NCBI GenBank assembly: GCA_963727285.1 | Contig: CAVSFF010000009.1 | Location: 682,001-746,000, forward strand | DNA from: CAITWD01 sp963727285 | GTDB lineage: Bacteria > Actinomycetota > Thermoleophilia > Miltoncostaeales > Miltoncostaeaceae | DNA length: 64,000 nucleotides | Direction: 5' to 3' | Part shown: positions 10,753 to 19,790 of the stretch, piece after piece | Numbering within the stretch: position 1 is the stretch's first letter | Layout of the letters: each line of letters opens with the position of its first letter | Translations under genes and position numbers: made by a program | The notes under the pieces: generated by a model | What the model was told of the DNA's origin: nothing | The model's input: the letters and a program-made list of their open reading frames with translations, nothing else | Databases searched by the model: none

Positions 10753-11113
10753 ACGGTGCACCCCTCACGTCGTCCGGCACGTTCGCGCCGGAAGCTGGCG
10801 AGTTCGACTAACAGCGCCCGTCCGTCGCGGTCTCAGGGTCGGTCGTCTCGGGCGCGCGCTCGGAGCCGCGGGCGTGTTCGCGGCCGCAGTCGGGGCGCTC
10901 GCCGCTTGCGGCTCCTCGGGAACGTCGTCGGCCACGGTCCCGAATGTGCCGGGCCTGCCCTTGGGAAGAACGAACGCGGTGCTCTGCTCCGATGGCTTTC
11001 AGGTTGCCCACACGATCTACGCCACAGGCACGTCCACACCCGGATACGACGCCTCCTCCGCATCGAACCACGCGACCGAGCTCGGCCTTGGGGTGCGACG
11101 TCGCCGGGCGTGA
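10730..11113 (+). CDS. possible small lipoprotein
   Basis: The protein has a lipoprotein-type signal: an Arg-rich start, a hydrophobic run (ALGAAGVFAAAVGALAAC) and the lipobox LAAC followed by GSSGTSS. After it come about 70 polar residues with two further Cys. The ATG at 10730 overlaps the end of the LuxR gene by 23 nt and gives a long n-region; a GTG start nearer the hydrophobic run is possible. The mature part is short and its end is Arg-rich (RRRRA), so the gene may be truncated or frameshifted. Function is unknown. Confidence 0.4.
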   Translation: MSTFPARERCTPHVVRHVRAGSWRVRLTAPVRRGLRVGRLGRALGAAGVFAAAVGALAACGSSGTSSATVPNVPGLPLGRTNAVLCSDGFQVAHTIYATGTSTPGYDASSASNHATELGLGVRRRRA

Positions 11114-11166
11114 TCCTCATGACACCCATCGTCAAGTCGGCATCTTGAGGCGCCGAAAGCATCGCC

Positions 11167-11664
11167 ATGGGTTCCACAATCGCTCATCACGGCCGAGCGG
11201 CAGCGCTCCCCGACGTAGCGCAGTTCGCAGCACGCGAGGACGTCGACGCATTCAGCACCGCGGCACGGGAGATGGTTGCCCGTGCGGGCGAGGCGGCGCG
11301 GGAGCTTGGCCGCGGCTACGTCGGAACCGAACACCTCGTCCTCGCGACGTTCGGCGGCGACGCCGACCCCAGCGGACTCCTCGTTCACACGCTTCAGGTA
11401 CGTCGCCGTGACGTGCTTGCGAGCGTCACGCGACTCACCGGACCCGCGAAGGCCCCGTCTCCGGTCGTGCCACCAATCACGCCGGTCCTGCGTCGCGTCC
11501 TTCACGCCGCAGCTGACGAGGCCCGCCGTGGGGGCGAGTTCTCCGTGAATCCAGAGCACTTGCTCGTTGCCGTTGTGGGCGAGCGCACGTCGGTCGGCGC
11601 GCGCGTCCTCGCCGACATCGGTGTCACTGCGGCATCCCTGCGTCAGCTTCGTCGGGATGCGTAG
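11167..11664 (+). CDS. Clp N-terminal domain protein
   Basis: A 165-residue protein made of the ClpA/ClpC N-domain repeats without any AAA+ ATPase. The first repeat reads AGEAARELGRGYVGTEHLVLA and the second AADEARRGGEFSVNPEHLLVA. Stand-alone Clp-N proteins are common in actinobacteria and may bind substrates or adaptors, or the ClpP partner ATPases. No Clp ATPase gene is in the window. The ORF is complete, starting at the ATG at 11167. Confidence 0.85.
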   Translation: MGSTIAHHGRAAALPDVAQFAAREDVDAFSTAAREMVARAGEAARELGRGYVGTEHLVLATFGGDADPSGLLVHTLQVRRRDVLASVTRLTGPAKAPSPVVPPITPVLRRVLHAAADEARRGGEFSVNPEHLLVAVVGERTSVGARVLADIGVTAASLRQLRRDA

Positions 11665-11804
11665 CGCCCGCCGCTGCCGCAGGGTCGGCATCGCCTGTGC
11701 GCTCGACATCGAGGCGGAGTTCACATAGGGCGACCCGCCGCGGCTCGCCGGACCGACTCACCGGGCCGGCACGGCGCGGTCGTCGAGCGTGGGGAAATTC
11801 CGCG

Positions 11805-12934
11805 ATGTGGTTCCGATTTCTTAGGCAGCGCCTGCCTGACGTCGATAGAGCACGCATGGACCCACTCGGCGAACCGCACGTCGCTCACGGACAACCGCAG
11901 GTGCCGTACCGACCAGGAGTACTCAGCCCGCACCGCTGGTTGGGGGTTCTGTACCTCACCGGGGGGATCTGCGGCGCGGGGAGCGTCATCGTTCCGCCCA
12001 TCGACTCGCGGGACCTGCTCACGCTCGCGGTAACGATCCCGGCGATCGGGATTGGAATCGGGCTCATTTCGCGACGGCGCCCCCTCGATGAACGCATGGT
12101 CAGCGTTCTGCTCCTGCTGGCGACGGCGGCCCTGTCAGTCGGGTTGCTGATCGATCGCGACCCGGTCGTGGCCGCCGCGGGCGGCGTGTTCTACGTCTGG
12201 ATCGCCTGGACCGCCGGCACCCTGTCCTCGTCGCGGCAGCTTGCCGTGCAACTCGCTGCGTGCGCGATCGGCGTCAGCTGCGTTGTCATCGGGGTCGGCG
12301 TCGCCACGCCGATCTCCGTGATCGTGATCGTGATCGGCGCCAGCACCACGATCAGCTTCGCCCACCGCCGGATGATGGAGCAACTTCGCGCATCCGAGGC
12401 GCGTCTGACACATGCGGCGACACACGACGCACTGACCCTCCTGCCGAACCGCGAGCTCGTCATGCGCCGGCTGAGCGCGGCCCTCATGGCCGATGCGGAG
12501 GACACAGGGCTGCTCTACGTCGATCTCGACCGCTTCAAGGAGGTCAATGACCGATTCGGGCACAGCGAGGGCGACGCAGTTCTCAAGGAAGCGGCCAGGC
12601 GGATGACGTCATGTATCCGCGATACGGACACACTTGCCCGCGTCGGCGGCGACGAGTTCGTGATCCTGCTCGACGGCGATGCCGAGTTGGCCGCCGATTC
12701 GATCGCACAGCGGATTCTCCAGCAGCTACGTCGCCCATTCGATGTCGGCGACGGGACGCTGGTCCAGCTCGGCGCAGCATCGGCATCGGGTTGGCGGAGC
12801 CTGGAGCGTCTCCCGCCGACCTCGTGCGCCGTGCAGACCTCGCGGGACTGAGCGCGAAGCGCGCAGGGCCTGATCGCGTCGCCGCGTACGGACGCGGCAC
12901 CGAGCGCGTACTGCCGCCGAGCCCGGTCACGTAA
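11805..12934 (+). CDS. membrane diguanylate cyclase (GGDEF), frameshifted
   Basis: Residues ~37-210 hold about six membrane helices. A GGDEF domain follows: DALTLLPNRELV, VDLDRFKEVNDRFGHSEGD and RVGGDEFVIL. An RxxD inhibitory site (RDTD) sits five residues before GGDEF, so product inhibition by c-di-GMP is expected. At about 12773-12777 the frame breaks; the family-like continuation SIGIGLAEPG...AKRAG.DRVAAYG runs in another frame to the stop at 12932-12934. As read, the frame ends early at 12851. One missing base restores the domain. No EAL domain follows. The usual MYRAK block reads GLSAK. Confidence 0.8.
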
Positions 12935-13172
12935 CGGCATCGGCGCCAGGTCGGCGACGTCCTGGTGCGCGCCCGTTCGCCCACCGGCAGACAAGGGTCG
13001 ACGGCCCGGACCCGGCTCACGCCGTGGACGGCGCCGAGCGCACCTGCCGATTGCCACGTGCCCGAATCGAGACGGACGGCGGTCCGGGGATCCGTGACCG
13101 GGCTCGGACGTTCGTCACCGCTTTCGCTGCTCGATCACGGGCAGCGATCCCGAACTCAACGATGCGGCCCGC

Positions 13173-13752
13173 TCAGGCTTCCACGGTCGATGGCGACGTC
13201 CTTGGCTCGTATCGCAGGGCGACCGCCCCCGACCCGAACTCATGGCGACTCCACGAGCTCAAGCTCGATCCGCTTCGCGCAGACCGGCGAACAACGTCGG
13301 CCCGTGGCCGGCGAGGACCGGCTGCACGAGGAACTCGTACTCGTCGATCAGACCCAGATCTGCCAACGCCAGCGGGAGCGTCACACCACCCACCAACAGG
13401 CCCTCGCCCGGCTCCGCTTGAGCCGCTGAACGGCCTCGCCCAGGTCGCCTCGCACCAACTCGGCATTCCAATCGACCTGCTCGAGCGTGCTCGACACGAC
13501 GTACTTCTTCGCCCGAGTCGATGGTCTCGGCGAAGGGATCTCCACTGATCCATCCAGTCGGGCCACGCTCCCGTGGCCGGCGGCCGCCACGCCGACTCCA
13601 TCATCTCGTAGGTCACCCGGCCGAACAGCAAGGGCGTCGGCCCGGTTGAGATTCTCGACCGCATGACGATGCAGTTCCTCGTCAGGGAGGATCCCACGAT
13701 GATCGCAGCACCCGTCCAACGTTATGTTGATGGAGTAGCGAAGGGGTTGCAT
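13173..13752 (-). pseudogene. RibD-C / dihydrofolate reductase-like gene with several frameshifts
   Basis: Pieces of one protein appear in different reverse frames in the right order. These are MQPLRYSINITLDGCCDHRG (start at 13752), LLFGRVTYEMMESAWRPP, KYVVSSTLEQVDWNAELV, then GGVTLPLALADLGLIDEYEF with LVQPVLAGHGPTLFAGL, and finally FGSGAVALRYEP. This is the order of DHFR-like RibD C-terminal family proteins, which are NADPH-dependent reductases of unknown substrate in actinobacteria. At least four frame changes are needed over 580 bp, more than in any other gene here. Real decay therefore seems likely, although it sits in a region prone to indels. Confidence 0.75.
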
Positions 13753-14194
13753 TTCGCCAGAGTATCGTCGACGAGGCACAGCGACGACAAGTGATGGCGG
13801 CCCGTCGTGGACGCTCCCTGCCCGGGTCGGACGTTCGCCTGCTGGACGGCCGTCGCGTCGTCTCCGGTCAGAACGGATCGACGTCGCGGTCACCGCGGTC
13901 GCCGGCGCCTGCACTTGCAGACTCGCGACCCTGACGACCACCGCTGCCGGCGCAGCCGGCGCGCCGTTTGGCGGCGCACCAATCAGGGAAGGGCCTTCGT
14001 GCCGGTCGGCGACCGGACGAGCATGGAAATACCGGGCGAGTATCGACAGACCAAGGGCCGTGTCACTACCGCAATCGACGACAGCGCGCGCGTCCGAGGC
14101 GCGTCTCCGAGCGCTTCGCGAACCACCCGAGCCCCCAAAGCGCCCGGCCGCGCGCGCTCGCCCCCCGAAGATGACCGAGTTCAAGGAGGACCCG
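13753..14194. other. no recognisable gene
   Basis: About 440 bp between the decayed reductase gene and the next small gene. Open frames exist on both strands but all read as Arg/Pro/Ser-rich shadow sequence with no domain-like segments. The last ~20 bp contain the strong Shine-Dalgarno AAGGAGGA serving the gene at 14195. Confidence 0.5.
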
Positions 14195-14587
14195 ATGACC
14201 GAGCGGGAACGGGAGCTCTCGAACGAGCTTCGCACGCGCGGAGTTCGCAAGAAGACCGCAGTCACTCTCGCGCGAGCGGCCCACGGCGACGGAGATCCCG
14301 AAGAGGCGCGTCGCGTTGTGGACGAGCTTGCCGTGGCCATCGCCGACATCAGCGAACGGCTGGAGGGTCCAGAGGGACGGCGCGGGTGGACGGCGCACCT
14401 GCGGCTCCCGCCGCGCATGCCCCGGCTCCGCGGGTGGCGCCCCCACATGAGGCCATCGCGAGCCCGGAGCTGGGGAGTGCGAGCCGGATGGACGGTTGGT
14501 GACAGATCTCTCGTTCGTCGCGGAAGGAAGGTGCTGCGGGCGCGCGGGCGGCTGAGTCTGGACAGACTCGCCGCTCCGCGGTCGTAG
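14195..14587 (+). CDS. small helical hypothetical protein
   Basis: The ATG at 14195 is preceded by AAGGAGGA at a 4-nt spacing, a very strong ribosome site. The first ~60 residues (MTERERELSNELRTRGVRKK, then ARAAHGDGDPEEARRVVDEL) form a charged helical unit. It resembles small actinobacterial proteins with an ELRxRGxRKK start and an Arg/Lys/Ala-rich DNA-binding-like tail. The remaining ~70 residues are basic and low complexity, so the true end may be altered by an indel. Function is unknown; a nucleoid or nucleic-acid role is only a guess. Confidence 0.55.
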   Translation: MTERERELSNELRTRGVRKKTAVTLARAAHGDGDPEEARRVVDELAVAIADISERLEGPEGRRGWTAHLRLPPRMPRLRGWRPHMRPSRARSWGVRAGWTVGDRSLVRRGRKVLRARGRLSLDRLAAPRS

Positions 14588-14759
14588 GTCCTCGCCCAAC
14601 GCCCTCGTGGAATCCCCGGGGTCGGGCGCCGACTGCTCGTGAACCGAACCCGCGTCACGCCCGTTGTAAGAACGGGCGAACCGCGCGCGGTTCCTCACAC
14701 GAATACCGTCAGAGCCCGCGCGTTCGGCCGGGGCTCGCCAACCGGAACGAGGGGGTCCG

Positions 14760-15032
14760 ATGACGGCTCTCGACATGACGTCAGAACCGCCATCACGGGA
14801 TGGGATGCCGATGGACCGGATGACGCCCGAGCGCAGGAAGCTACGACTGGCGCGCGTGGTTGCGATCCACACCGCGCAAGGCGCGCGCGTGGAATGGCGC
14901 GGCGACTACGAAGCGGTGCTGGCACGGGGCCTTCGGCTCTACAACAACCACGGTCTGAAGATCTCCGGTGGCGAGTCGCGCTCGGTTGTCGCCGTGGACG
15001 ACTTGGGAAACGTCACCGTGCGGAAGCTGTAG
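14760..15032 (+). CDS. small hypothetical protein
   Basis: A 90-residue protein starting at the ATG at 14760. The second half is strand-rich and well formed (ARVEWRGDYEAVLARG, then ISGGESRSVVAVDDLGNVTV), not typical of a shadow frame. I recognise no family. No signal peptide or membrane segment is seen. It sits alone in a gene-poor region. Confidence 0.45.
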   Translation: MTALDMTSEPPSRDGMPMDRMTPERRKLRLARVVAIHTAQGARVEWRGDYEAVLARGLRLYNNHGLKISGGESRSVVAVDDLGNVTVRKL

Positions 15033-15302
15033 CTACTCCGCTGGTCCCGGAGGTCAACGAGCAGGCCCACCTGCGCGCACGACACCGCCACCGTGCGCGA
15101 CGACGGGACGGAGCGGTCGCGCCGAGTCCCGGGGGCGCGTGAGCGGGCGGATCCGGGTCGCCCGACGACCGTCGACGGCGGTACCCCGACGGCTCGCCGC
15201 CGCGTGGTCGGACCCCGCCCCGAGGCCCCCCTGCGCGCGGCGACCACGGCTCCGGCGGCGCTGTCTCAGCGCGCTTGCGCCATGCGACCACATCGGGTCA
15301 GG

Positions 15303-16037
15303 TCAGGTGCGACAGGCGACACGAGACCCGAGGCGCCGACCGGCCTCGACACCCGCGACTGCAGCGACGTGCCGAACGAGTGCCGCCGCCGAGACGTGGC
15401 CGGCCGGAAGCTCGACCACGAAGGACGTCGTGCCCGGAAATGTGTGGTTCGTCCATCCGGTTGCCGTTCCGGGCAAGAACGGCAAGCACGTTGCGCGCAT
15501 CCGCGCCGTCTGCGCGTATTCGCGTGCCACGCCGTGATCGCCGCCTGCCATGTCGACGAGGTCTTCGTGCTGGTGATACCAGATCGTCACCGACGGCCGA
15601 ATGCGCCGAATCAGTGCCGCGGCCGCGCGGCTCTCAGGCTCCGAAAGTGGCCGTGGTCCCGAGTTGTAGACCCCGTTGGCGATTCGCGCCCAGCGGTACG
15701 GAAAGTTGCGATTCAGATCGACCCCGTGCGCATTCTGGCGGGTGCGCGCGATGGATCCGTCGGGATTCATCTCCGGGACAAGCCATACCTGGACGCCAAC
15801 CGGCACGGGACGATGTTGCAGGGCCGCAATGATGGCCAGCCCCGCGCACTCGTTGCCGTGGATGCATCCCACGACGAGGATCTTTCTCGGTGCGGACGCG
15901 GCGCCCAGAACAATCGCGCCGATCGTCCGTCCCCGGACCGAGCGGCCGACGATGAGATGGGTCCCGCTGCCGGCAAGTTGGCTTGCCACAATCAGCAGTA
16001 GGGCGCCGACGATGAGCGTCAGACGACGCCACGCCAT
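15303..16037 (-). CDS. exported M14-family zinc carboxypeptidase
   Basis: The product has a classical signal peptide (MAWRRLTLIVGALLLIVASQ) when started at the ATG at 16037; an ATG at 16091 would add 18 residues. The M14 metallopeptidase motifs follow in order: GCIHGNECAG (zinc His and Glu), PEMNPDG, GVDLNRNFPY (substrate Arg/Asn region), a later WYHQHED (third zinc His) and SFVVELP (catalytic Glu). The family includes murein-peptide amidases and DUF2817-type enzymes, so cleavage of a peptidoglycan-derived peptide outside the membrane is plausible. About 244 residues, complete. Confidence 0.88.
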   Translation of the reverse strand: MAWRRLTLIVGALLLIVASQLAGSGTHLIVGRSVRGRTIGAIVLGAASAPRKILVVGCIHGNECAGLAIIAALQHRPVPVGVQVWLVPEMNPDGSIARTRQNAHGVDLNRNFPYRWARIANGVYNSGPRPLSEPESRAAAALIRRIRPSVTIWYHQHEDLVDMAGGDHGVAREYAQTARMRATCLPFLPGTATGWTNHTFPGTTSFVVELPAGHVSAAALVRHVAAVAGVEAGRRLGSRVACRT

Positions 16038-16177
16038 CAACGTGTCGGAGGACCGAGCCCGTGGACCCCTCGTGATGTGGCTCCGGGACATGGCGACAGT
16101 CTGACGCCACGACTGGCGGCCACAAGCCCGGCTGGGGATCGGCGGGCATACCGGTCATCCCCAGCCGGATGGTGGGT

Positions 16178-16465
16178 CTAGGCGCCGACCGTGTTGTCGA
16201 CCGCGAACGTCGTCTCCTGTGGTGGCGATGCGAACCCGCCGGCGATGCCCGCCGCCATCTTCGGCATGAGCACACCGTCGCGGAACTGCTCCCAGCTCTC
16301 CTTTGAGTCGTGGACCGCGACGATCACCCACCCGTCGGCCGACGGGCCTGCGATGTGCGAGATCTGCCCCGCGGGCAGGCCGCCACTGGGGTGAACCGCG
16401 GCGATCGACGCCTGATACTGGTCCCGCGTGCCGCCGGGGAAGTGGTGCACAACTGCATATGCCAT
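16178..16465 (-). CDS. dimeric alpha/beta-barrel (ABM-like) protein
   Basis: A 95-residue single-domain protein. It starts MAYAVVHHFPGGTRDQYQ and contains ADGWVIVAVHDSKESWEQF, the layout of small ferredoxin-like alpha/beta-barrel proteins related to antibiotic biosynthesis monooxygenases. The start ATG at 16465 has AAGGAG 6 nt upstream. The active residues cannot be assigned, and many members have unknown roles. It is monocistronic. Confidence 0.75.
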   Translation of the reverse strand: MAYAVVHHFPGGTRDQYQASIAAVHPSGGLPAGQISHIAGPSADGWVIVAVHDSKESWEQFRDGVLMPKMAAGIAGGFASPPQETTFAVDNTVGA

Positions 16466-17109
16466 GACGCGCTCCTTGGTGCTCGTATGTGACTGGGTTC
16501 GCCGCCGAGATCGCCGGCGCGGGCGTCCTGACGCCCGGAACGGGGGCCCGGTGGGCGTGGCCGCCGAGTCCGACCCCCCGAGGCGTGCGGCGTCGTGTGC
16601 GTGACACCGCCGGTGATCGCCGGGCGACGTGTATCGCCCGAGGCGACCACGTGCACCCCATGACGTCCCAAAGAACGCCCGGTCAGGCCGTGGGGTCGGA
16701 TGGCCGGAACGCGCCGCGTGTGCGGCATCGCTCATGTCCTTTGCGTCGGGGGTCCGGATCGGCGACGCCGTCACCCACCGCATGCGAAGGATCGTCGCTC
16801 ACCTCGCGACGGTCACTCCGCGGCGGGGGGAGCCGGCAAAGCGATCGTGGCCAGATCGGATCCGCCCGTCAACCCCAAGTCAGGGCGCACGGTGAGAAAT
16901 GGGCGCTCCGTGGGCGGCTCAAGCCCGCCCGCGACGCCGTCGATACCAACCTGGACCGGGGTCCCCGCGGTCACATACAGACGCCCCCACACCCACAGTC
17001 ACTGCGACCGTGACGCGAGGAGCCCGATGCCACACCTCCGATCGCCGATTTCCCGAACGGACCGACCGTCCGTCCGCGCCAGAGCGGCCGCCGCGTGCTG
17101 GAGCTTGGC
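16466..17109. other. no recognisable gene
   Basis: About 640 bp upstream of the exported protein gene at 17110. Open frames on both strands are long only because of high GC. They show no domain, signal peptide or plausible ribosome site. The last ~100 bp probably hold the promoter of the 17110 gene. Confidence 0.5.
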
Positions 17110-18033
17110 ATGAGACGTCCCGGGGTTCGCGCCGGCGCGATCGCCGCTGCGGCAGTCGCCGTGCTCGCCACCGCCGCGGTGCTTGTCGGCCAGCCCGCGC
17201 ACCCGACCTGGGCCCCCCGCTGCACCGTCTTTCCCGCGGGAAACGTCTGGAACCAACGGGTCACCGGACTCCGTGTCGCAAGCAATTCCCATCGGCTGCT
17301 TGCCACGATCGGGCTCGCGAGCCACCTGCACCCGGACTTCTCCAACCAGGGTGGCTACGGGATCCCGTTCAACGTCGCCACCGCCAAGACGCCCCGGTAC
17401 CGCGTGAGCTTCCTATACGCCAGCGAGTCGGACCGCGGGCCCTACCCGATTCCCGCCAGGCCGCGGATCGAGGGTGGGTCCGACCGTCACCTGATCGTCG
17501 TTGACCGTGACGCGTGTCGCCTCTATGAGCTCTACGGCGTCCACCGGGTCGGCACCCGCTGGACCGCGGGATCGGGCGCCATCTGGAATCTCTCCTCGAA
17601 CGCGCTTCGCCATGCGGGCTGGACATCTGCGGACGCCGCCGGCCTCCCCATCCTCCCGGGTCTGGTGCGGTACGACGAGGTCCAGCGCGGGGCGATCCTC
17701 CACGCCATCCGTTTCACCGCCCCGATCACCCGACGGGCGTTCATCTACCCGGCCCGCCACCAGGCCGGATCCACCAGCAGCGCCTCGGCGCCGCCGATGG
17801 GGCTGCGGCTGCGACTCAAGCGGTCGGTCTCGCTCCGTGGCTTCTCGCCCCAGGTGCGCGTGATCCTGACCGCGCTCCGCGACTACGGCATGATCCTGGC
17901 CGACAACGGGAGCCCCTTCTACATCAGCGGTGCACCCGACCGTCGCTGGAACGACGATGTCCTGCACCAGCTCACCCGGTTGACCGGAGCGGATTTCGAG
18001 GTCGTCAACACGAGCACCCTTCGCAACCACTGA
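17110..18033 (+). CDS. exported hypothetical protein
   Basis: A 307-residue protein with an N-terminal signal/anchor (MRRPGVRAGAIAAAAVAVLATAAVLV). The mature part has strongly conserved-looking blocks: FPAGNVWNQRV, YASESDRGPYPIP, HLIVVDRDACRLYELYG, GAIWNLSSNALR, GWTSADAAGLPILPGLVRYDE, ARHQAGS and YGMILADNGSPFYISG. I know this as a secreted protein family found in actinobacteria of the Thermoleophilia type and others. No enzymatic role is established that I can name. The ATG at 17110 (GGAG 6 nt upstream) is preferred over the GTG at 17095. Confidence 0.8.
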   Translation: MRRPGVRAGAIAAAAVAVLATAAVLVGQPAHPTWAPRCTVFPAGNVWNQRVTGLRVASNSHRLLATIGLASHLHPDFSNQGGYGIPFNVATAKTPRYRVSFLYASESDRGPYPIPARPRIEGGSDRHLIVVDRDACRLYELYGVHRVGTRWTAGSGAIWNLSSNALRHAGWTSADAAGLPILPGLVRYDEVQRGAILHAIRFTAPITRRAFIYPARHQAGSTSSASAPPMGLRLRLKRSVSLRGFSPQVRVILTALRDYGMILADNGSPFYISGAPDRRWNDDVLHQLTRLTGADFEVVNTSTLRNH

Positions 18034-18040
18034 TGCCGAC

Positions 18041-18074
18041 CGCCGCCGCCGCGGGACGCCCCGCGGCGGCGGCG
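18041..18074. terminator. bidirectional terminator hairpin
   Basis: A perfect 15-bp inverted repeat (CGCCGCCGCCGCGGG) with a 4-nt ACGC loop lies between two convergent genes, 8 bp after the stop of one and 10 bp from the stop of the other. No T-tract is present on either side. Confidence 0.75.
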
Positions 18075-18084
18075 ACGCGATCGG

Positions 18085-18753
18085 TCAGGCGATGACGCTC
18101 TCGCCGCCGGGGTAGCAGAAGGACGCCGCCGGGGAATAGAAGCCCCAGGTGACCTGCAGCGGGGACGCCGGACGGAGGGCGTAGCTGCTGTGGTCGGGCG
18201 CCAGGAACTCGAACTCGAGAACCTCCCACGGATCCACCAGCGGGGCGATGAACGGGTACAGCCCGTCGACCAACGCGCCGCCGATGTCGGTGATGTAGCT
18301 CAGCTGCCCCGACGCGACCACATCGGAGACCTCACCGACGCGCACCGTCGTGCGAATCACATCGACACCCTCCTGACGGGTTGTCGCCACCAGGATGCCG
18401 CCGCTGATCTCGAGCACCGTCTCCCCGGGCGTGGCCGGGACACCGCGCTCGGTCGCATAGTCACGCATGTCCGCGCTCGAGTTGAGGTAGTGCGTCCACC
18501 AGCGGCTCGGAATCTGGCCGTCGGGGGCGAACCGGTCGAGGTCCGCGCCGGCGTAGGTCAGCGAGTACGCTCCGAAACCGGAGGTCTGCTCGGCGGCGTC
18601 GACGACGTACTGGTTGATGAAGCACTGCCCGTTGGCGATGCGGCCCAGGCGCGGGTCGACAAGCCGTCCGACCGCGTCGGAGTCGGCCGGCACCCACGTC
18701 AGGTACAGCATGCGGCTGTTGATGACGATCTGCGGAGCGACGAGCTTGGACAC
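18085..18753 (-). CDS. acetoacetate decarboxylase-like protein
   Basis: About 222 residues, starting at the GTG at 18753 with GGGGGA upstream (VSKLVAPQIVINSRMLYLTW). The strand-rich pattern (GAYSLTYAGADL, EISGGILVATTRQEGVDVIR) fits the acetoacetate-decarboxylase-like beta-barrel superfamily, but the catalytic Lys region is not obvious to me. The fold assignment is therefore tentative. It diverges from a LacI-type regulator, and two LacI-type operator sites sit 27-63 bp upstream of its start, so it is very likely the regulated target. Confidence 0.5.
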   Translation of the reverse strand: MSKLVAPQIVINSRMLYLTWVPADSDAVGRLVDPRLGRIANGQCFINQYVVDAAEQTSGFGAYSLTYAGADLDRFAPDGQIPSRWWTHYLNSSADMRDYATERGVPATPGETVLEISGGILVATTRQEGVDVIRTTVRVGEVSDVVASGQLSYITDIGGALVDGLYPFIAPLVDPWEVLEFEFLAPDHSSYALRPASPLQVTWGFYSPAASFCYPGGESVIA

Positions 18754-18779
18754 GCATTCCCCCTGTTCGATACCGTCAT

Positions 18780-18816
18780 GAAACGATTCACACCCACGCG
18801 AGGTTAATCGTTTCAC
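18780..18816. promoter_or_regulatory. paired LacI-type operators
   Basis: Two 12-bp near-palindromes with a central CG, TGAAACGATTCA (18780-18791) and TTAATCGTTTCA (18805-18816), lie as inverted copies sharing the 10-mer TGAAACGATT. Their centres are 25 bp apart. They sit between the divergent decarboxylase-like gene and the LacI-family gene. LacI/GalR proteins recognise such CG-centred palindromes, so autoregulation and control of the divergent gene are expected. Confidence 0.7.
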
Positions 18817-18872
18817 ACGCCCCCGACAAGCCCCCCGACGGCGACGGCCGCACCGCTCCGCGCGGCCCGACG

Positions 18873-19790
18873 CTGCGGGATGTCGCCGCGGCCGCGGGTG
18901 TGTCGGTCGCGCTCGCCAGCTACGCGTTCAACCGACCGGATCGGGTCGCGGCCCCGACGCGAGAGCGCATTCTCCACACCGCGGCCGCGCTCGGCTATCG
19001 CGGGCCCGATGCCACCGCACGGGCGCTGCGGCTCGGCCGCCCGGCGAGCCTCGGACTCGTCGGATCCGACGGGATTGCCGCCCTGCTCGCCGACGGCGCA
19101 GCCGTCGAGGTCGCACGCGGGCTGGGGCGGGCGGGCGACCGCCTCGGCGTTGATCTCGTCATCGGATCGGCGGCCGGCGGACCGGCCGTGTATTTCCGCG
19201 CCGTCCCGTCCGAGGACACCGCCGATACCGTCCTCGTGGATCCGCCCGACGGTGCGCCCGGGACGGCCGTGACGGCACACGCGGCCGTCGGAACCGCCGC
19301 GGCGGCCCGTCTGATCGACGGCCTCGGACATACACGTCTCGCGGTCGTCGCCTGGCCCGGATGCGGCGCCCGCCTGGCCGGTGTCCGAACGGGTTGGGGG
19401 CCGGACCGCCCGCTGCAGGTGATCATGGCCCCCGGGCCGGGCCGGCGGGACGGAGATCCCAGCGGCCGGGCGGTGCTCGCGCTCGACCCCGTGCCGACGG
19501 CCGTCATCGCCCTGAGCGACCCGTTGGCGTTCGAAGTGCTCGATGCCGCGGCCAACGCCGGCTTGGACGTCCCGAACGACATCTCCGTCATCGGGGTCGA
19601 CGACCTGCCCGGGTCGGCGGCGCTCGGCCTCACGTCGGTCAACGTGCCCTACCGTCCCATGGGGGAACAGGCGGCCAACATCCTGTGGGCGCGGATAATC
19701 GGGGACTCGGTACCGGGAGCGGCGGCGCTTCCGACCGAACTCATCGTCCGCTCGACGACGGGCCCGCCACCCGACGGGCGGCGGCACTAG
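18873..19790 (+). CDS. LacI-family transcriptional regulator
   Basis: The N-terminal helix-turn-helix reads TLRDVAAAAGVSVALASYAF, then hinge helix ATARALRLGRPASLGLVG. The C-terminal ligand-binding fold includes PNDISVIGVDDLPGSAALGL and VNVPYRPMGEQAANIL, typical of LacI/GalR proteins. The start is unresolved. The GTG at 18900 would cut the HTH in half, and no ATG or GTG lies in frame between the operators and the HTH. The CTG at 18873 is used as a nominal start. Either a rare start codon is used or an indel hides the real one. The repressor is shorter than usual (~305 residues) in the middle region. Confidence 0.8.
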   Translation: MRDVAAAAGVSVALASYAFNRPDRVAAPTRERILHTAAALGYRGPDATARALRLGRPASLGLVGSDGIAALLADGAAVEVARGLGRAGDRLGVDLVIGSAAGGPAVYFRAVPSEDTADTVLVDPPDGAPGTAVTAHAAVGTAAAARLIDGLGHTRLAVVAWPGCGARLAGVRTGWGPDRPLQVIMAPGPGRRDGDPSGRAVLALDPVPTAVIALSDPLAFEVLDAAANAGLDVPNDISVIGVDDLPGSAALGLTSVNVPYRPMGEQAANILWARIIGDSVPGAAALPTELIVRSTTGPPPDGRRH

